From the NCBI GenBank assembly GCA_012064415.1, contig SSNU01000067.1, forward strand, positions 73,846-137,845: 64,000 nt of DNA. The letters run 5' to 3'. Numbering within the stretch: position 1 is the first letter of the stretch; every line of letters begins with the position of its first letter. Source of the DNA: Gyrodactylus bullatarudis (Eukaryota; Platyhelminthes; Monogenea; Gyrodactylidea; Gyrodactylidae). Both the position numbers and the translations under genes were made by a program. Under the pieces are notes generated by a model that had not been told where the DNA came from, did not search any database, and saw only the letters and a program-made list of their open reading frames with translations. Of this stretch, positions 21,523 through 35,400 are shown piece after piece.

Positions 21523-24500
21523 TTATGAAATTTTTAAACTGGGTGATTTGAGGTCGGATCCGTGTGACTGGCCGGTATCCTTCTTTATTGATTGCAATTC
21601 CTCATCTTGTGCCATAGTTATTCTCTGTTTGCTGGAATTATTTTTCATGTGGTCTACAATAAAAATGATAAAGAAAGATTTAATCTCAGAGAATAAAAAA
21701 ACTGAGGATGTTTTATAATGGTATGCTGTCATAAAGGCCTCCGAATTTCTTCCGTCCCCTTCTTCCTTCATTTATAAAGATTTTATTTTCCCCGAAAACA
21801 ATGTTCTATGCCTCAATCAAAAATTGATGTTTTAACCATGAAAAACACATTTTTGAGAAGTGAGAATGAATATTTTTCATATTCTGATATACTCAAATCC
21901 CATTTTCCCTAAAAGCACCAAAATTTACCTGATTTCCTGGGACTCTCTTTTAGCATGTGAAAAAAGACTCAATTTTTACTATTAAAACTATTCTTATTCA
22001 AAATGTTTCAAAAACTATTCAAAATCGCAATTTTTTCATTTCTCGTAGTAAAATTCATAGAAAAAAATCTTGGCGCGTGTTCAAAAATTGCCATTTTTGA
22101 TTGAGATTTTTTATGTTAGAATAAACTCGTGAACGTATGGTTTTACAGGAAAAAATGCTTAGTTTTCGATAATCCTCAAAATGAGATTAAGGCTGGGAAA
22201 GGTTGAAAAATTTGGCCTACTCTAATGAAGATGTTGAAAGTGATAAAAAAGCAAAGTTTTGATACCGAAAATCATTCTCAACTCTCTTGATTGGTCGTTT
22301 ATTTTTATTCTCCAAAATCTTATTCGACTTACCTCCATTTTGGATGACATTTCGTTTAATAGAATCTTGGTTTGTGGGACCAGTACAACTTTTCATTGGA
22401 TTTCTGAAAATTAAAGAAAAATATGAATTTTGTTTTTTTTTGACAAACATCTCTTTCTTCTTATGATTGATTGGGTAAGACATTAATTTTTGTCCTAAAC
22501 GGAAAAAATGAATGGATCTAAACGAGGATTATACGCATGTTACAGGCTGAAAATTTGAACTTTACTTCAAGATTAGTACTGTTCAAGGTGTAAGCTTTTC
22601 GTGATGTTTAGTCAGTGCGGTTTCTTTCGTCAGAAATTTCTCAGCCATTCTTGCTAAAGAGCTTTGAAAGTATTGGTCTTAATTTTCCTACAAGTCAGTC
22701 TAAATCTTTTAAGCTAAAATCGATTATCACATGTAATAAAAAATCATATTCATTTTCTCGTACAACGTTTACCGTACAAATAGATTTTTTCAACTTAGGA
22801 AATTCTAACTAAATGATAAATTTAATTTCCAGGTTAAAGATAAACTAGAACCATATGAGCCACCAAATCTCAGCTTCCAAGCTACATGTGATTCTAAAGG
22901 AGCTATTAGGATAATAGAACACCTCAACAAAAAGAGTTTTTTGGTTTTTCATAAATTAAAAGTGTTTCAAGAATTTTCCAAAATTCATTAACATAAATTT
23001 TATTGAACTAATAATTCTAATCATTTAATTGAACCAGAATTAGAAATTGATAAGACCTCGTGAAATATATATTCGATGATGTATTGATAAATAGACTATC
23101 AGCTCATTTAATTTTCGATGAATCAAGAATCTACGAAAAACAGCAAAAATTTGGTATCGTTGTTTGATTTTGATCTTAAAAAACATTCATTTGGCCACTC
23201 TGTCACTGGAAAATAAATAAAAAATTCCAGCTCAAAGTTCGAAAAATGGTAATTTGGCGCCCAAAAAGAAATTCTAAAACTCCCCATTATTCCAAGTTTA
23301 AGCAAAGCAAATTAAGCATCAATCAAAAGCTTTTATTTCTCAGTTTATTTTATGTAAGTTGAGAATCTATGATTTTTTTTCGAAAACCTCAATTTTATCT
23401 TCAAAAATTCGAATTCATTGAAATATTTTTGGAATCCTACTCATTGATATTTGATCATATTCACTAAAAATGGTTAGTCTTTCGAAAATATTCGGCTTTC
23501 TTGTCTAATTCTGGTCCTAAAAATATCTTTTGGCCACACTTCCACTTTCAAATCAAAAATAAAATAGCAATTCCCTCTTGCAATAGTAGTATTTAGGATT
23601 TTAAGTGGATTTTCGGACGTATTTTAAAAAATGTAGGTGAATACTTCATTTGTAACAATGAATCGTGATTAAAATCACTCACCCATCATCACTGGAGTTA
23701 TTTTCCTGGGGTCCATTTTCAACATGGTTACCATTGGTCATCTTTTGAGGGGAAGCAATTCTTTGTGGGGATGTTCTCTGATGGATAGGTTCACGAGCTA
23801 GGATTTCAACAGTCTTTTGATTGCCATAGGTTGTGCGAAGGAATTCCCACAACTCTTCTGATATTGGAAAGGGATTTCTTATGCGAATATTCTCGAGTGG
23901 ACCAGGCAAATCTGAAAGGGAAAGTTGAAAAGTAATAACTTATTTTAAATTTGGCGCTAACTTGAAATTTGAAATATGCCATAATTTCCTTAAAAATTGA
24001 TTTTTCTTCATATCGTAAATATTCAAATCTTAGCGAATCTAATTTTAGGCGGATTTTGTAAATAACCAAAAATTAAAAAGATTGTAATATTTTCCCCCAG
24101 ATAATCGTAACTCGTATTTTGTAAATTTGACACTTTGTAGATTGCATTCTTTTTTATTTCAACATTTACTCACTAGTAGAAAGACGAAATTATAAATTTA
24201 AAGACACTAGAGGTAACTTGTGATATCATTTCATTTATTTTTATTCTCTTTTTTTAATTTACTCTGATCATGTGACAAGAATGCACTCAACAACTATGAT
24301 AAGTATTGATTCTTGTAGAAATTTACTCTTATACTAATAAATTTTCAATAGAATGGGAAGAGGGGATTATTCTAAAATCTTCAAAAATACACCGAAACTA
24401 TCTCAATTATTTTCACAATGTTACAAATAGTTTTAGTTAATCTGCCAAAGTTTTTAGATTGAAAAAATAAGAATTTAGTAGTAAAATTCATTGAAAATTT

Positions 24501-27500
24501 TTGGCGCAAATTCAAAAATTGACTTTTTCCAACTCAAATTCAGCATAGGATAATTCAATAAAAGATTTTTGATTCTCTATAAAATGAGTAATGGGTATAG
24601 GTTCGGCAAACAGTTTGCCTTTCTCTAATAAATATGTACTTGTATTAATATAATAAACTGAAATCAATCTAATTGTGTAGTCGGGTCAATACATTTTGAT
24701 TTTCAATCATGAGCTCAAACTGACTTCACACGCTCTCTTATAGAATGAGTTCAATGAGAATCTATTCAGACAGTTTATCATACTAATCAGTTTTGTCGAA
24801 TCAGAATGACGAAGGGTAAAAGAGAAGAATTGTCTGATAGACCAAGATTACGAGTCAGCATTCGGTTTTGATAACTATGAAGGATATTTCAAAGGGGTTA
24901 TTGCATACATTATTAATATACTGTTTTTCTAAGAAATCAGGTTTCTTGAAAGTAACTTTGTTAACAATTCAAAGAACATCTAGATTAAGGATATGTCCTT
25001 TAAGTTTTTAGTTTCACATAAGAGGTAAATAATTAAAATATCAAGATCAATAAATTAAGAGATGGCTTTCAATGACTCGATTTTCTTGGCTCAAGTAACA
25101 GCTCTAGATCACTCAAGTTTGAACAAGTGCAGACTTCGGCATAGACTGCAGATTTTACAAAAAATTATTCTTTCTTGATGTTGGAATGAAAATCGAAATA
25201 ATATACCAAAAGAATATAAAAATTTAAGGGAAAAGAAGGTCGAGTATTATTTTTTGGGATAACGGTTAGATTGTCGTCATTGAATTTTTGATATACACGG
25301 CATTTTTAACAAAATTTTATAAACATTCTAGCTGTAAAAATGATCAGGAAATTTGTCTAATATATTAGGTCCTAAATAATGATTTAATGTGATAATTTTG
25401 CATATTTTTCTTCAACTATAGTCTACTTTAAATCCTTGTTAAACATTTCATCTAAAAGTGCAAAACACGCTCATCATGATCATGAAATAACACTTACAAT
25501 AGGTCTCATTCTTGACAAAGTCTATCCAATCACAAAACCATTTCCTGTCGATATGGTAAATCCGAGAATATTTCTGGTTGACGTTTTCGAAAATCTAAAT
25601 TGATAGGCACACTTTGAAGACGATTCATTCAATCTCTATAGTAAAGTTAACTAACCTGACGGAGTATTTTGTTTTCAGCTTCTCGACGATCTTCCAACTT
25701 TTCAAGATACTCAGTACAAACATTACATGGACCAGGAATATCAACCGGCTGCTTGACAGAAAATCTACAAGCAAAGATTATTATGATTATTTCGAGAGTT
25801 TAAATTTAACATTGCATTTATAAGGTTTATTTCTCTTAACTCTTTAAACTAATGAAAACTATACCTTTTGAAATTCATTAAGGAATAGTATTTTAACCCT
25901 TTTGATGTTCGAACCGAATTTTTCCAATGATTTTAAAACATTTTTTCATGATTATTTTCGATAGTATATCACAAAATATTTTAGTTTGCTATCATGCTAA
26001 ATTTTTGCTAGCCAGGCATAAGAATTCATAATCCTTTATGATCAAAATGTGGAAGATTTTTTGGAATCCTACTCATGCTGCGCACTTTGATGATTTAAAG
26101 AAAAAAAATCTCAAAAAAAATTATTTTCATGAAAAATATGGTCGTTTTTCAAATTTCGATCTGTCGCCAAAATTTTATTTTTTCGAACTTTATTGATTTG
26201 AAAGTGGAAGTGTGGCCAAAAGATGTTTTTATGATCAGATTTAGACAAGAACACCGAATATCGCTGATAAACTTTCGAAAAATCCCCCATTTTCGAGTAG
26301 TGAATTTGATAAAAAATTGAAATTCAACTCCCAAACGATAATGACCTTATACATAAGACCAGTTTAGGCATAATTGATTTCTTTCTCTTATTCTGATCCT
26401 AAAAAAATTATTTGGTCAGAGTCCCACTTTCAAATCAATAAAAATTCAAAGTTCAAAGTTCAAAAACGGGATTTTGGCGAAATTCGAATTTTTGATGAAA
26501 AAATCGAGATTTTCGTAAAAATCATAGATTGGCAAATAAAACTTATTTTAATTAGGTTGGGTTGAAATAAAAGTTTAATTTTCCTTCATAAATTGCATTA
26601 TTTCCATATTGAATTTCACAAATTCCTTAACGAACTGCAAAAGGTGTAGATCAAATCTTTTAAAATTTTTCCAATTTAAATTAATGGGTGAGTTTAATCA
26701 AAATTTAGAAATTACAATGTTTTTAGACATTCAACCTACCAGCAAAGTGTGGTCATTTGTTATTATAACGTCTTCTCACATCCAAATAATATTCAACTCA
26801 CGGTGACAGGTTTAAACGTGTTACGTCCTTATTAGGACTTTTCAGTAAATTTATATTGTATATAGCTTAAGTTAAATTTCAAAGGAAATTATAATAACCA
26901 ATGACGACACTTTGCTCATAGATAAATTGACAAGGCTTACATTTTTGAGATATAATCAAAAGATTTCCGAGTCACTGATACAAAGAGATCCTCGTGAAAT
27001 GTAGACAAAATAGGTTGAAATTTCTTATGTGGGCACAAGACCTGATGGAATGTTATTGGGCCAGGATTGGAAAAAGTCTCGAATTTAACAAGCCATTCTC
27101 TGCTAATTTCAACAAGATTTTGGTGTTTTACTTTAACTGGGGAAGATTGTGCGGAGGTTGAGGGTTCATTGGCTACTTCAATATTGTTAAGATCACAAAA
27201 ACGTTTACGATACTTTGACATGGTGCTCTGGTTTTTTTGATAAAATAAGAGGTATGCTTCAGATGAAGATGCGAGGACTTGTTCTTCAGATATTTTTGTA
27301 ACATAATCATCGTTATATTGATACCAAAGACCATTACGGCAATTCTTGACGATTGCTGTATAATGGCCACTAGATATTCCCCCACCAAGATGACAAACAA
27401 CCCCAAATAAATCGTACATTGATGAGTCTTCCTATAAATAAAAATACGAATAACTAAACAATAAATACTGAATATATATGCTACGACCAATGTAGAAACT

Positions 27501-29341
27501 AAAATCATTCCACATTGACCATTTTATTAATTTCTACCCTAGTATAAATAAATAAAGTGTAATAAATAATCGAATTATTATTTATTTACTCTATTATCTT
27601 CATATCCTGAGAAAATTCTAATGGGAAAAGGTTTATTTCAAACTAATGAATAGTGCGCCACACCATATAGAAATAATCCGAGGTGCATGGGATGTTGGAC
27701 GAGTGGATTAAGCATTGGACTACAATGCGAGAGGTCCTAAGTTCAAATGTGGCATACTGACGAGTCCAAAACGCGTATATGTATACTTAGATTATTTCTT
27801 TCTAGATTGTTTCTTTCGTACAAGTCTAGGTGGGATCCATTAGTAAGCAGTAACATTCAGCGACATGGGCTAATCCATTACCAAATAAGACGTTCCTGTG
27901 GGATATATTACCTAAGCACCTAGAACGAAATAATTCTAGTAACGTTTATTTCAAAATTAAAAATAATTTGTCGATTCGACAAGCATCGGGATAATTTGAA
28001 GACTACACTTTATTAAAAAAACACTTCGTATCTTGCATGTTCAAGAATTATGGCGAAAAAAATGGTCTAGATTGGTTTTAGAAGAGACCTTATTGGTTAA
28101 TGATAGGTCTGATAAGTATTGACATTTTATTGAGCTGATTAATAAATCGGATTCAAAAGAGGGTAAAATTTTAGATAAATACAATGAATTGATCTTAACT
28201 CACCTCAGATTTATCATCATGATGAAGATATTTTGATAAATCAAGATTTCTCAGAGGAAAGCTGACTTCATTTGTAGCTTTTGAGTGACCGTAAGGGCTG
28301 TCGACGCGAAAACGTTTGAGGTGAAGGGTTAAAATCTCTGGCAATTGTTTCAATCTTATTTGTTTGGAACCAGGACAAAATCTAGAAAAAGTATTAGTAG
28401 AAAAACCGATATAATCTAGAACTTGGTAAATTTTAAGAAGTGAAAACTCACTTTTTACAATTGGAGCAAAAATAGCTGTTTTCATCCTTGAGAAGGTCCA
28501 TTGAAAAGTAGCCATCGAGGCAATTTTCCAGGGTTAGATCCCAATCAAATGAAAGTGACTCAGAGATTGAAGTGAGAGCTTGACTGAATTTGGAAAATAA
28601 ACCCTTTTTGTATTTGAGCAATTCGGATAATATCAAAGACAGAAAAAAATAGAAAAGGCTAAAAAATCTATGATTGTGTGATAGAGAACAATTTTGTCGG
28701 GATTTTCCCGAGTTTTTCTTCTTTTTCACTTTTGATTCTGAAGGATTACGCTCAGGTGCAGACGTCTTTACTCTAGCATCTTTCACATTTTGAACCAGAG
28801 AGAGAGAAAGATCCATGAAAGATTCTTCTCGTGTTGCCTGATTATGACAGGAGTAGCATTTAAATATGCTTATCGTTTTTCCTTGGAAAATATCATCAAT
28901 AAAGCAAAAATATTCATCAGAGTGTATCAGTTTTGAAGATTTTGGCTTCTTCAGATCTCTAAGAGCAACAAGATCATTTTTCACGGGCAAGATTTCATCT
29001 TTAATTTGATTTAATAGAATACGTAGAAATTCTTGTGCATCCTGCTGAGCATACGAGGAGAAAGAAGGGTTTAACTCTTTGAAAGTACTCAAAAAAGATA
29101 TTGGGCGATATGATCGTATATCTGAGTCCGTCCATAGGTTATCAATAACATCAATAAGCTTGTTCAATAAGTTTTGTGATTTGTAATTAATCCGAGAGAG
29201 GGGAATTTGAAAAATATAGCCTCGAAGTTGATTACTAAATCGATGAAAAATTAGAATGATTTACCAATTTGATAGAACCTGAAGAATTGAATTCACATAA
29301 CATGTATTCCCTAAATTAGAGAGACCGACAAGACCGCTCAT
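21523..29341 (-). CDS. Ubiquitin carboxyl-terminal hydrolase, USP20/USP33 type with two DUSP domains
   Basis: This deubiquitinase is a cysteine peptidase that removes ubiquitin from proteins. Nine exons join in phase to 721 residues: 29341-29265, 29234-28452, 28381-28204, 27431-26941, 25764-25656, 25594-25498, 23911-23683, 22403-22333 and 21653-21523. The Cys box near residue 14 reads GLSNLGNTCYVNSILQ. A zinc-binding pair follows (CYSCHNQ and CSNCKKFCPG). The His box near residue 369 reads SSGHYTAIVKN, with NDDYV after it. The first DUSP domain begins ISREWLVKFETFSNPGPI. CNVCTEYLEKLEDRREAENK and YHIDRKWFCDWIDF lead into DUSP2, with LPGPLENIRIRN and ISEELWEFLRTTYG. This order matches USP20/USP33, but the usual N-terminal ZnF-UBP is absent. 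The tail is low-complexity. A hydrophobic stretch near residue 235 (FFSLFYFFLSLILSELL) is unusual and could be an unspliced intron. Intron 1 is 30 nt. Confidence 0.9.
23912..25497. other. USP intron 6, no gene seen
   Basis: A 1.6-kb AT-rich intron between the two exons encoding DUSP2. It contains pieces of the TTGGCGC and AAAATTCATTGAAAAT type found in other foldback copies. No nested ORF is supported. Confidence 0.4.
26041..26540. repeat. Diverged foldback copy in USP intron 4
   Basis: Left part (about 26050-26290) and right part (about 26390-26530) contain inverted matches: CTTTATTGATTTGAAAGTGG against CCACTTTCAAATCAATAAAA, and related text near TTTTGGCGA. This is the same general architecture as the foldback at 61838-62537. 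The two small ORFs on either strand here are by-products of the repeat. Confidence 0.55.
27665..27930 (+). repeat. tRNA-derived SINE-like sequence in USP intron 3
   Basis: From about 27688 the text reads like a tRNA of Ser/Leu type: GGACGAGTGGATTAAGCATT for the D-arm/A-box and TAAGTTCAAATG for the B-box, spaced as in a tRNA gene. The arms do not fold well enough for a working tRNA. Flanking GAGGTGC (near 27680) and GCACCTAG (near 27916) form a short inverted pair. I read it as a SINE or tRNA pseudogene inserted into the intron. Confidence 0.55.
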
Positions 29342-29499
29342 GTTTTGGAGAATCAGATTATCAAGAAAATCTACCGATTTTCAAAGCTCTACATAAGTTT
29401 ATAGAATTAAAACAAAACTAAAACTACAAGTATATTTTTCCAAAATAAAACAAGTTTTATTTTGAAAAAATTAAATTGAAAATATTCATGAAAGTTTGA
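29342..29499. promoter_or_regulatory. 158-bp head-to-head promoter between USP and MGAT5
   Basis: The start codons of the minus-strand USP and plus-strand MGAT5 are separated by only 158 bp of AT-rich sequence. Both 5' UTRs and promoters must lie here or overlap the neighbouring gene. No TATA box stands out. Confidence 0.6.
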
Positions 29500-32400
29500 A
29501 TGATTAGGATATCTCTAACACGATTAGTAATCTGTCTTGGAATTACTCTTCTATTCGCTTTGATAATACTCTATAAGATTGATTCATTCAAAGACTCTCA
29601 AGTCTTGCAGAGAGATGCCATTGAATCTGCTAAAAATGTAATCAGGTACCATCTCAAGAAAGATAGTATTCAACAACATCCAACGCGTAGATATGAGATG
29701 GGTATGTAGATATTTAATTATTTTTAGACTTCAAGAAAAGTATTAGCTTTTTGATGGAAGACATGAATAGAAGAATTGATAATATCGAGAAAGTGCTAGA
29801 TAAACTTCTCACCAACAATTCTGATCCTTATTCTAGTCTTAATCAACGGCAATTGAAAGATTATGAACGAAAAGAACTTGTTAACATTCTCAAAATTTCT
29901 CGCAAAAATGGAATCCTAGAGTCTGAGCATCACATTTTGAATGATCTTCTTGAATTTCTCGAAACTTCTCAGTATTGCTACATCGAAGAAATGAATCTAG
30001 CCGAGTATCCAAAATGTCTACCAAGAATCGAAGCTCTTAAACTGAATCCACCAGATGTGTTCAATGAAGGAAAGTTTTTTCATGACGGTAGTGACTGTTC
30101 TTTTTTCATCTACGCTAGTGAAATTGAACGGTATTGCCCAGTCCTTTTGGAACGTAGAATTCTATTCTCTGAATTCGCTGAAAAGATGCTCAAGACAGAC
30201 ATGAATATTACAGAGATTATTTCAGTTTTTGGGGATATAAAATTGGACTTTATCCGAAAACGACTTGACATCAGTATTGGGGAATTAACAAAATATTCAA
30301 AGCATTTTAAATCTCTTTTTCCGTCTGGGAAGAAAATTAAAAAATTGAATATTCTATTTCATTTGGAAGTGATGGAGAATTTAGAGAAAGACTCAATGAC
30401 TGGTGGCCCTCTTGGTGAACTGGTCCAATATGCTGACATAATTTCTGCTACAAAATTTCTGGGCCATCGGGTTACAATCACCTCAACTAGGCAAAATTTC
30501 CAGCAGTGAGTCTCTTTTTGTACCTATTTAACTAGTTAATTTAATTTTTAATAAATCTGAGCTTTAGTCCGTATTATCTTGATCGAATTTTAGAATTGTA
30601 AAAGAAGAATTGATTCATTTTTTCTAGCAAAAATTAATTAATTTTTCATAATTTCAACCCATTCTCTTCAGGATTGTGAATTTTTCTCTTCTTTTGCTTT
30701 GTTGCCTTTGTATCGATGTTTGGCAGAGAATCTAGACGTTTTTCTTCAAGTAGATCAATGTCACAAAAATTGAACTCAAGGCTACATCCCTCAATTAGGG
30801 CTGAAATTTTGAAGATTTCCGCAATGTAAAACTCCTCGTTTAGTTTACAATGTTGTATGCAGGCTAAAAAGTGGTTACAGGGGAAACCATTGAATATCAT
30901 AAATTTACACGTGCACGTCTGTTGGCTAAGATCTACTAGCTTATACATTTTTGAGCCCTTCTCCTTGGCGACTCTGTATAGGCCTTGTGTATCGGTATTG
31001 GCGACTGTCAAATACTGGGCCTCCTCTATGCTTAGTTCAAGCTTTTTTTGGAAAAATGGTGCAAACAATCCATCCTCTTTCTCATAGAGAAGTTTTTGTT
31101 TTCGAATTCTTGAGTAGGCATTTTCAACAAATTCAAATATAAATTCGAATGGATGCAAGTCTAATCCTTGTACGAATGTAGCATTGAAAGATTCAAAATT
31201 ATTCAAAGTTAGGTTCCCATACCTGCAACGACCAATGGCATACTCAGCCCAATGTTTATGTGGAATTTCGATCAAATACTCGTAAACATCAAGATCCTTA
31301 TCTTTGAGCAGGTGCATTGATCTGGAAAATGAGTCTGAGTCTTGTTCTCTTGCTATCTCGAAAATCTGCGACTGGAAATTTTTCCTGAATTTACTTCTAA
31401 CACTCTTGCAAATACTGTCCAAACAATAACAATGAACAGCATTTGGGATTACATTCTGAATAATGGACGTCAAGTCTTTCTCTCTATCTGAAATGATTAC
31501 CAAATCTTTGGTCTTGTCAAGGGACAGACCCTGTTTCAAGTTCTCCAAAAAGAAAGTCCATGTGGATAGGCACTTCGAGTACACTATTCCTATGGCAATG
31601 GGGAAAATGTCGTTATTGGAATTGAGCCCTGTTGCAACCAGCAATGCGTAGCCTGAACTTTTGAAGCGGAAACTAGACATCGCTAGTATCGGAAGACTTT
31701 TGTCAAAAACATGTTTACTTATATTAAGACAGAGGAAGGCTTGTCTGAGGGTGTTCTCTTCAATACAAAGACTGGCGTGTGTACCAATGTTGTTGGAGAT
31801 GTTCCAATTGAAGAAGCTTTCCAACTTATTAAAGGATTGTAGAACACTAGGCTTCAACGGTTGTTTCAAATCCCTTAGGCTCCGATAGGCTGTCTGGTAC
31901 TTGATATCTAAACCTTGTTCCTTTTTTATAATTTTCATGAAATCTCTTGGAGTTAAATCAGGAATAAAACTTTGAATGTCCCTCAGTTTTTCCGAAACGA
32001 ATTTACGCTTCATCTTGAAGTTGGTCTAAAATTTTTTAGAGAAAATTACTCTTACCCCTTCACAATTGTGAGGTGTGAATCCTGTATTGTGAAATAGTCC
32101 ATCAGCTCTTCTATTGAATCTGATGTTAAACGGGCAGGTTGCTGAAAGACATTTCACCTGATAGTATCTCGGATTGGACTGACAGGCTCTATGGTTTCTT
32201 CGAGCCCTCTCGGAGAACTCATTCAGATCTTCTATAATTTCTGTCTTTGAAACGTACGTCTTCCCTACATCGTATAAAGCCATTATTGTTAAAAAATATA
32301 ATATCCCATATTATCGATTCAATCTTCCAATGAAAATCTAGGATATGATAAACTTGCCTATAATGTGTCTATTCCTATATACCTCTCGTCTATGATTTGG

Positions 32401-35400
32401 TATACTTTTCGTATTTATAACGTCTACTTTTTGATATATTTTCCGAATAGATGGCCTATCTTTAGATAATATACAAAATATCTAACCTTTACGTTTAATG
32501 TAGAATAGATATTGTCTATGCCAGCCATTAGTGCATAAATTGTGTTAATTTAGCGTACAATTTTTGTATATCAACAGGATATATATATTCAAATTATTGA
32601 TACTTTATCCCTTTTTGACTATAAAAGTTTTCATTTCTTGACTATAATTAATAATTATTAATTAGGGATAGGAATATTGTTTTGATACATTAGGGAATGT
32701 GAAATCCTCTAGGAGGATGTATTAATTAAGTTACCCTGTCTTTATATATTTTTTATTAAGTATTTTAGATACCTGAAATTTATCAAAAATTTGGTCAATA
32801 TTAGTATTCTCAGTCAGGGTCATCCAAACGTTTCGACCGTCATTGTCTTCACATGCCTTCTTCAGTGGTACTACGAGCTTAGAAAAATAGATACATAATA
32901 GGTATTAATACAGATACCTATTGAATTTGACCATATATAAAGCTGTTCTGGAAATAGTATTCGCCTTAGATTTGATGCTGACGTTAAAAATATGATTTTC
33001 TTAGCTATTTTTTTATTGCGAACCAAATAAATGATATCTCAGAAAGAGGGATAGATAAAGATCAATTTGAGAAGAAAAAATAATTTTTTCCGATCAAGAT
33101 CAGATCTCAGATCCTGGATCAAAAACAGGGTTGAAAAAATATTTTAAAATAGATTGATCACAAGTTAGAGGTTTCTAACCTAAAAAATCCGAATTTTTGA
33201 GAAAATTTGACCCTTGCTCGTGTGATCGACCCAGAAAATTGGATCAGATCAAGAAGAAAAAATATATTTTTTCAACTCTGACTTGTTGATCGAAGATCAT
33301 TCTGGATTCTGCTCTCGAAAAAAACCAGTAATGTGAAATTTTTTTCTTAAATTAGGTTCACTTTCAAGTATTTTGATTTTATTTCAAATTTTTTCTTTTC
33401 ATTAGTTTTCATTTTCATTTCATTCCAAAAATTCGTTTAAAAATTGAATTTCAATGGTATTTTTGTCCTTAAAAAAATAAATAATGAAAGGCATACTTAT
33501 GAGTAAATATAAAAATTAATGAAAATCGATTTTTAATCAAAAATAAGATTTCATTTCTGTCTTTAGACCACTTCAAAGCCCATGATAAATTGCGTTTTTA
33601 AATTTAAAATTGAAGGAAATTCAATATTAGGCCGTTTGAACCCCAGTTTTCTATCTTAATTTTCACAAGAGACTTTCAACAAAATTTATCCAACAAGTGA
33701 ATCAAGTTTTCAATAGAATTCAGATCAGAGTTTTAGCTTGATAGCTTATGAGTTGTGAGCCTTCTGTTTCTAAACAAGCTTACAGTCTAAGGAGATTAAA
33801 GAAAAAATTACAGCAGCTGAAGACGAAGATGAGTTCACTGCCAAATGATTTAAAGCCTTCTTTTATTTATCATCTCAGGAAATTTCGATGACTGTTGGCA
33901 TCTATTGAAGCCTTCAGCGATTATTTGTTTGTTAATCTCTCATATCGTGAAGCTTCTTGATATTTTCAAGCCGAGTTAAAATTAATCAACAAATGCTGAT
34001 TACAAACGTTAATTCAGTTATATTTTATAAGTGTTGAAAATTAAAATTTAGACAAAAAATAACTGGAAAACAACTTTTGTTTTAAAATACTGAATATTAA
34101 TTTTATGAACTTGAATAAAATTAGTGATTCTGAAAATTTGCTCTAAAAATTTAATGAGAAAATCTTTTTGAAGAATTTTTTCATTAATTAACACAACTTC
34201 TGATGGTCTTGTGATTTCTCTAAAAAATCTTTTTGTTATTGTCCTTGTCCCCAGATCAATATTTCTCACAATTTTGAAGCTCTCAAAAATTTTTAATAAT
34301 GGATCTTCAGATCTCAAAATTTCTAAATCTTTAATTTAATTCCTTATTTTTATGTTTTTGCCTTCAATTCTGTTGAAAAATGAATAGTTTCTTGGTTTCG
34401 GCATATGCGAAGACTATTTCCAGAATAGCTTTATATTGGTATATCTTATTTTATATGAATAATTCTCTATCCCAGATATTAATCCTGATCATATTCCCAT
34501 TCTTTTTGGAATTATAGTGATTTCCCTACATAACGCCTCGAGATAACTCTACCTCATGCGATTTTCTGTATTTATACTTCTTCCCCATATGCAACAATCG
34601 ATCAGATTTGAGTATTAAAATATTCCAATTTTTTTGCAAAGTTCTCACTCCCATTCAACAATCATTTTACATGAATGACCTTCAAATTTTCTACTCTATC
34701 AATTGAATTAAAAATTAGACTTGTATCTGCCTTAATAAAAAACTTTTTATATTGAGTCGTACAAGAAAATTTGCTGTATCAATCGATAGAGGCTCTCAAG
34801 TTCTACCATGCTACACATTTTTGATTATAAATTTTTGAAAATCTGAAAGAAATTCCAGTTCAAAGTTTGATTCAAGATTGGCTTTAATTTTGTTGAAAAT
34901 CTTCATGTTTACCTATAATATCACCTATAATATACTTCATCTGACACTTATTGTTTTTGTATTTTCCCCTTTTAAGATGACTCTATACCATTTTCAGATC
35001 GTTTTCTAAAGTTTACAAATGAATTTTGAAAAAATCCAATTAGATTTCATACTTTTCCAAATAGATTTTCTATTAGTCAAAAAATAATTTCAGGGGAGAG
35101 GGGGGATTTACAATTGGATTTTAAACTCATGAAAATGAATTTCAAACATTTCAAATTAGGGGCTAAAGATTTCCAATTAGACGGTAAGAAAATCCAAAAG
35201 GAATATGAATAAATATAATTGAAATTCATTTCAAGATTAAATATTATTCTTCCTTCAATAATTACAGGTTATTTAGATATTTTCATCATGAACATTTCTC
35301 ATTAGACTTTCAACAAATCAAATCAAATGCAAATCGATTTCAAGCTTATCCAATTAGATTTCGACTTAATTCATTCAATGTCTAATCATATTATCCTAGC

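Noticed and set aside
27688..27760. Functional tRNA gene
   Set aside because: A- and B-box text is tRNA-like, but acceptor and anticodon arms do not pair well and flanks look like a SINE.
30857..31888. Several plus-strand ORFs over the MULE-like gene
   Set aside because: Antisense shadows of the 460-codon minus-strand frame.
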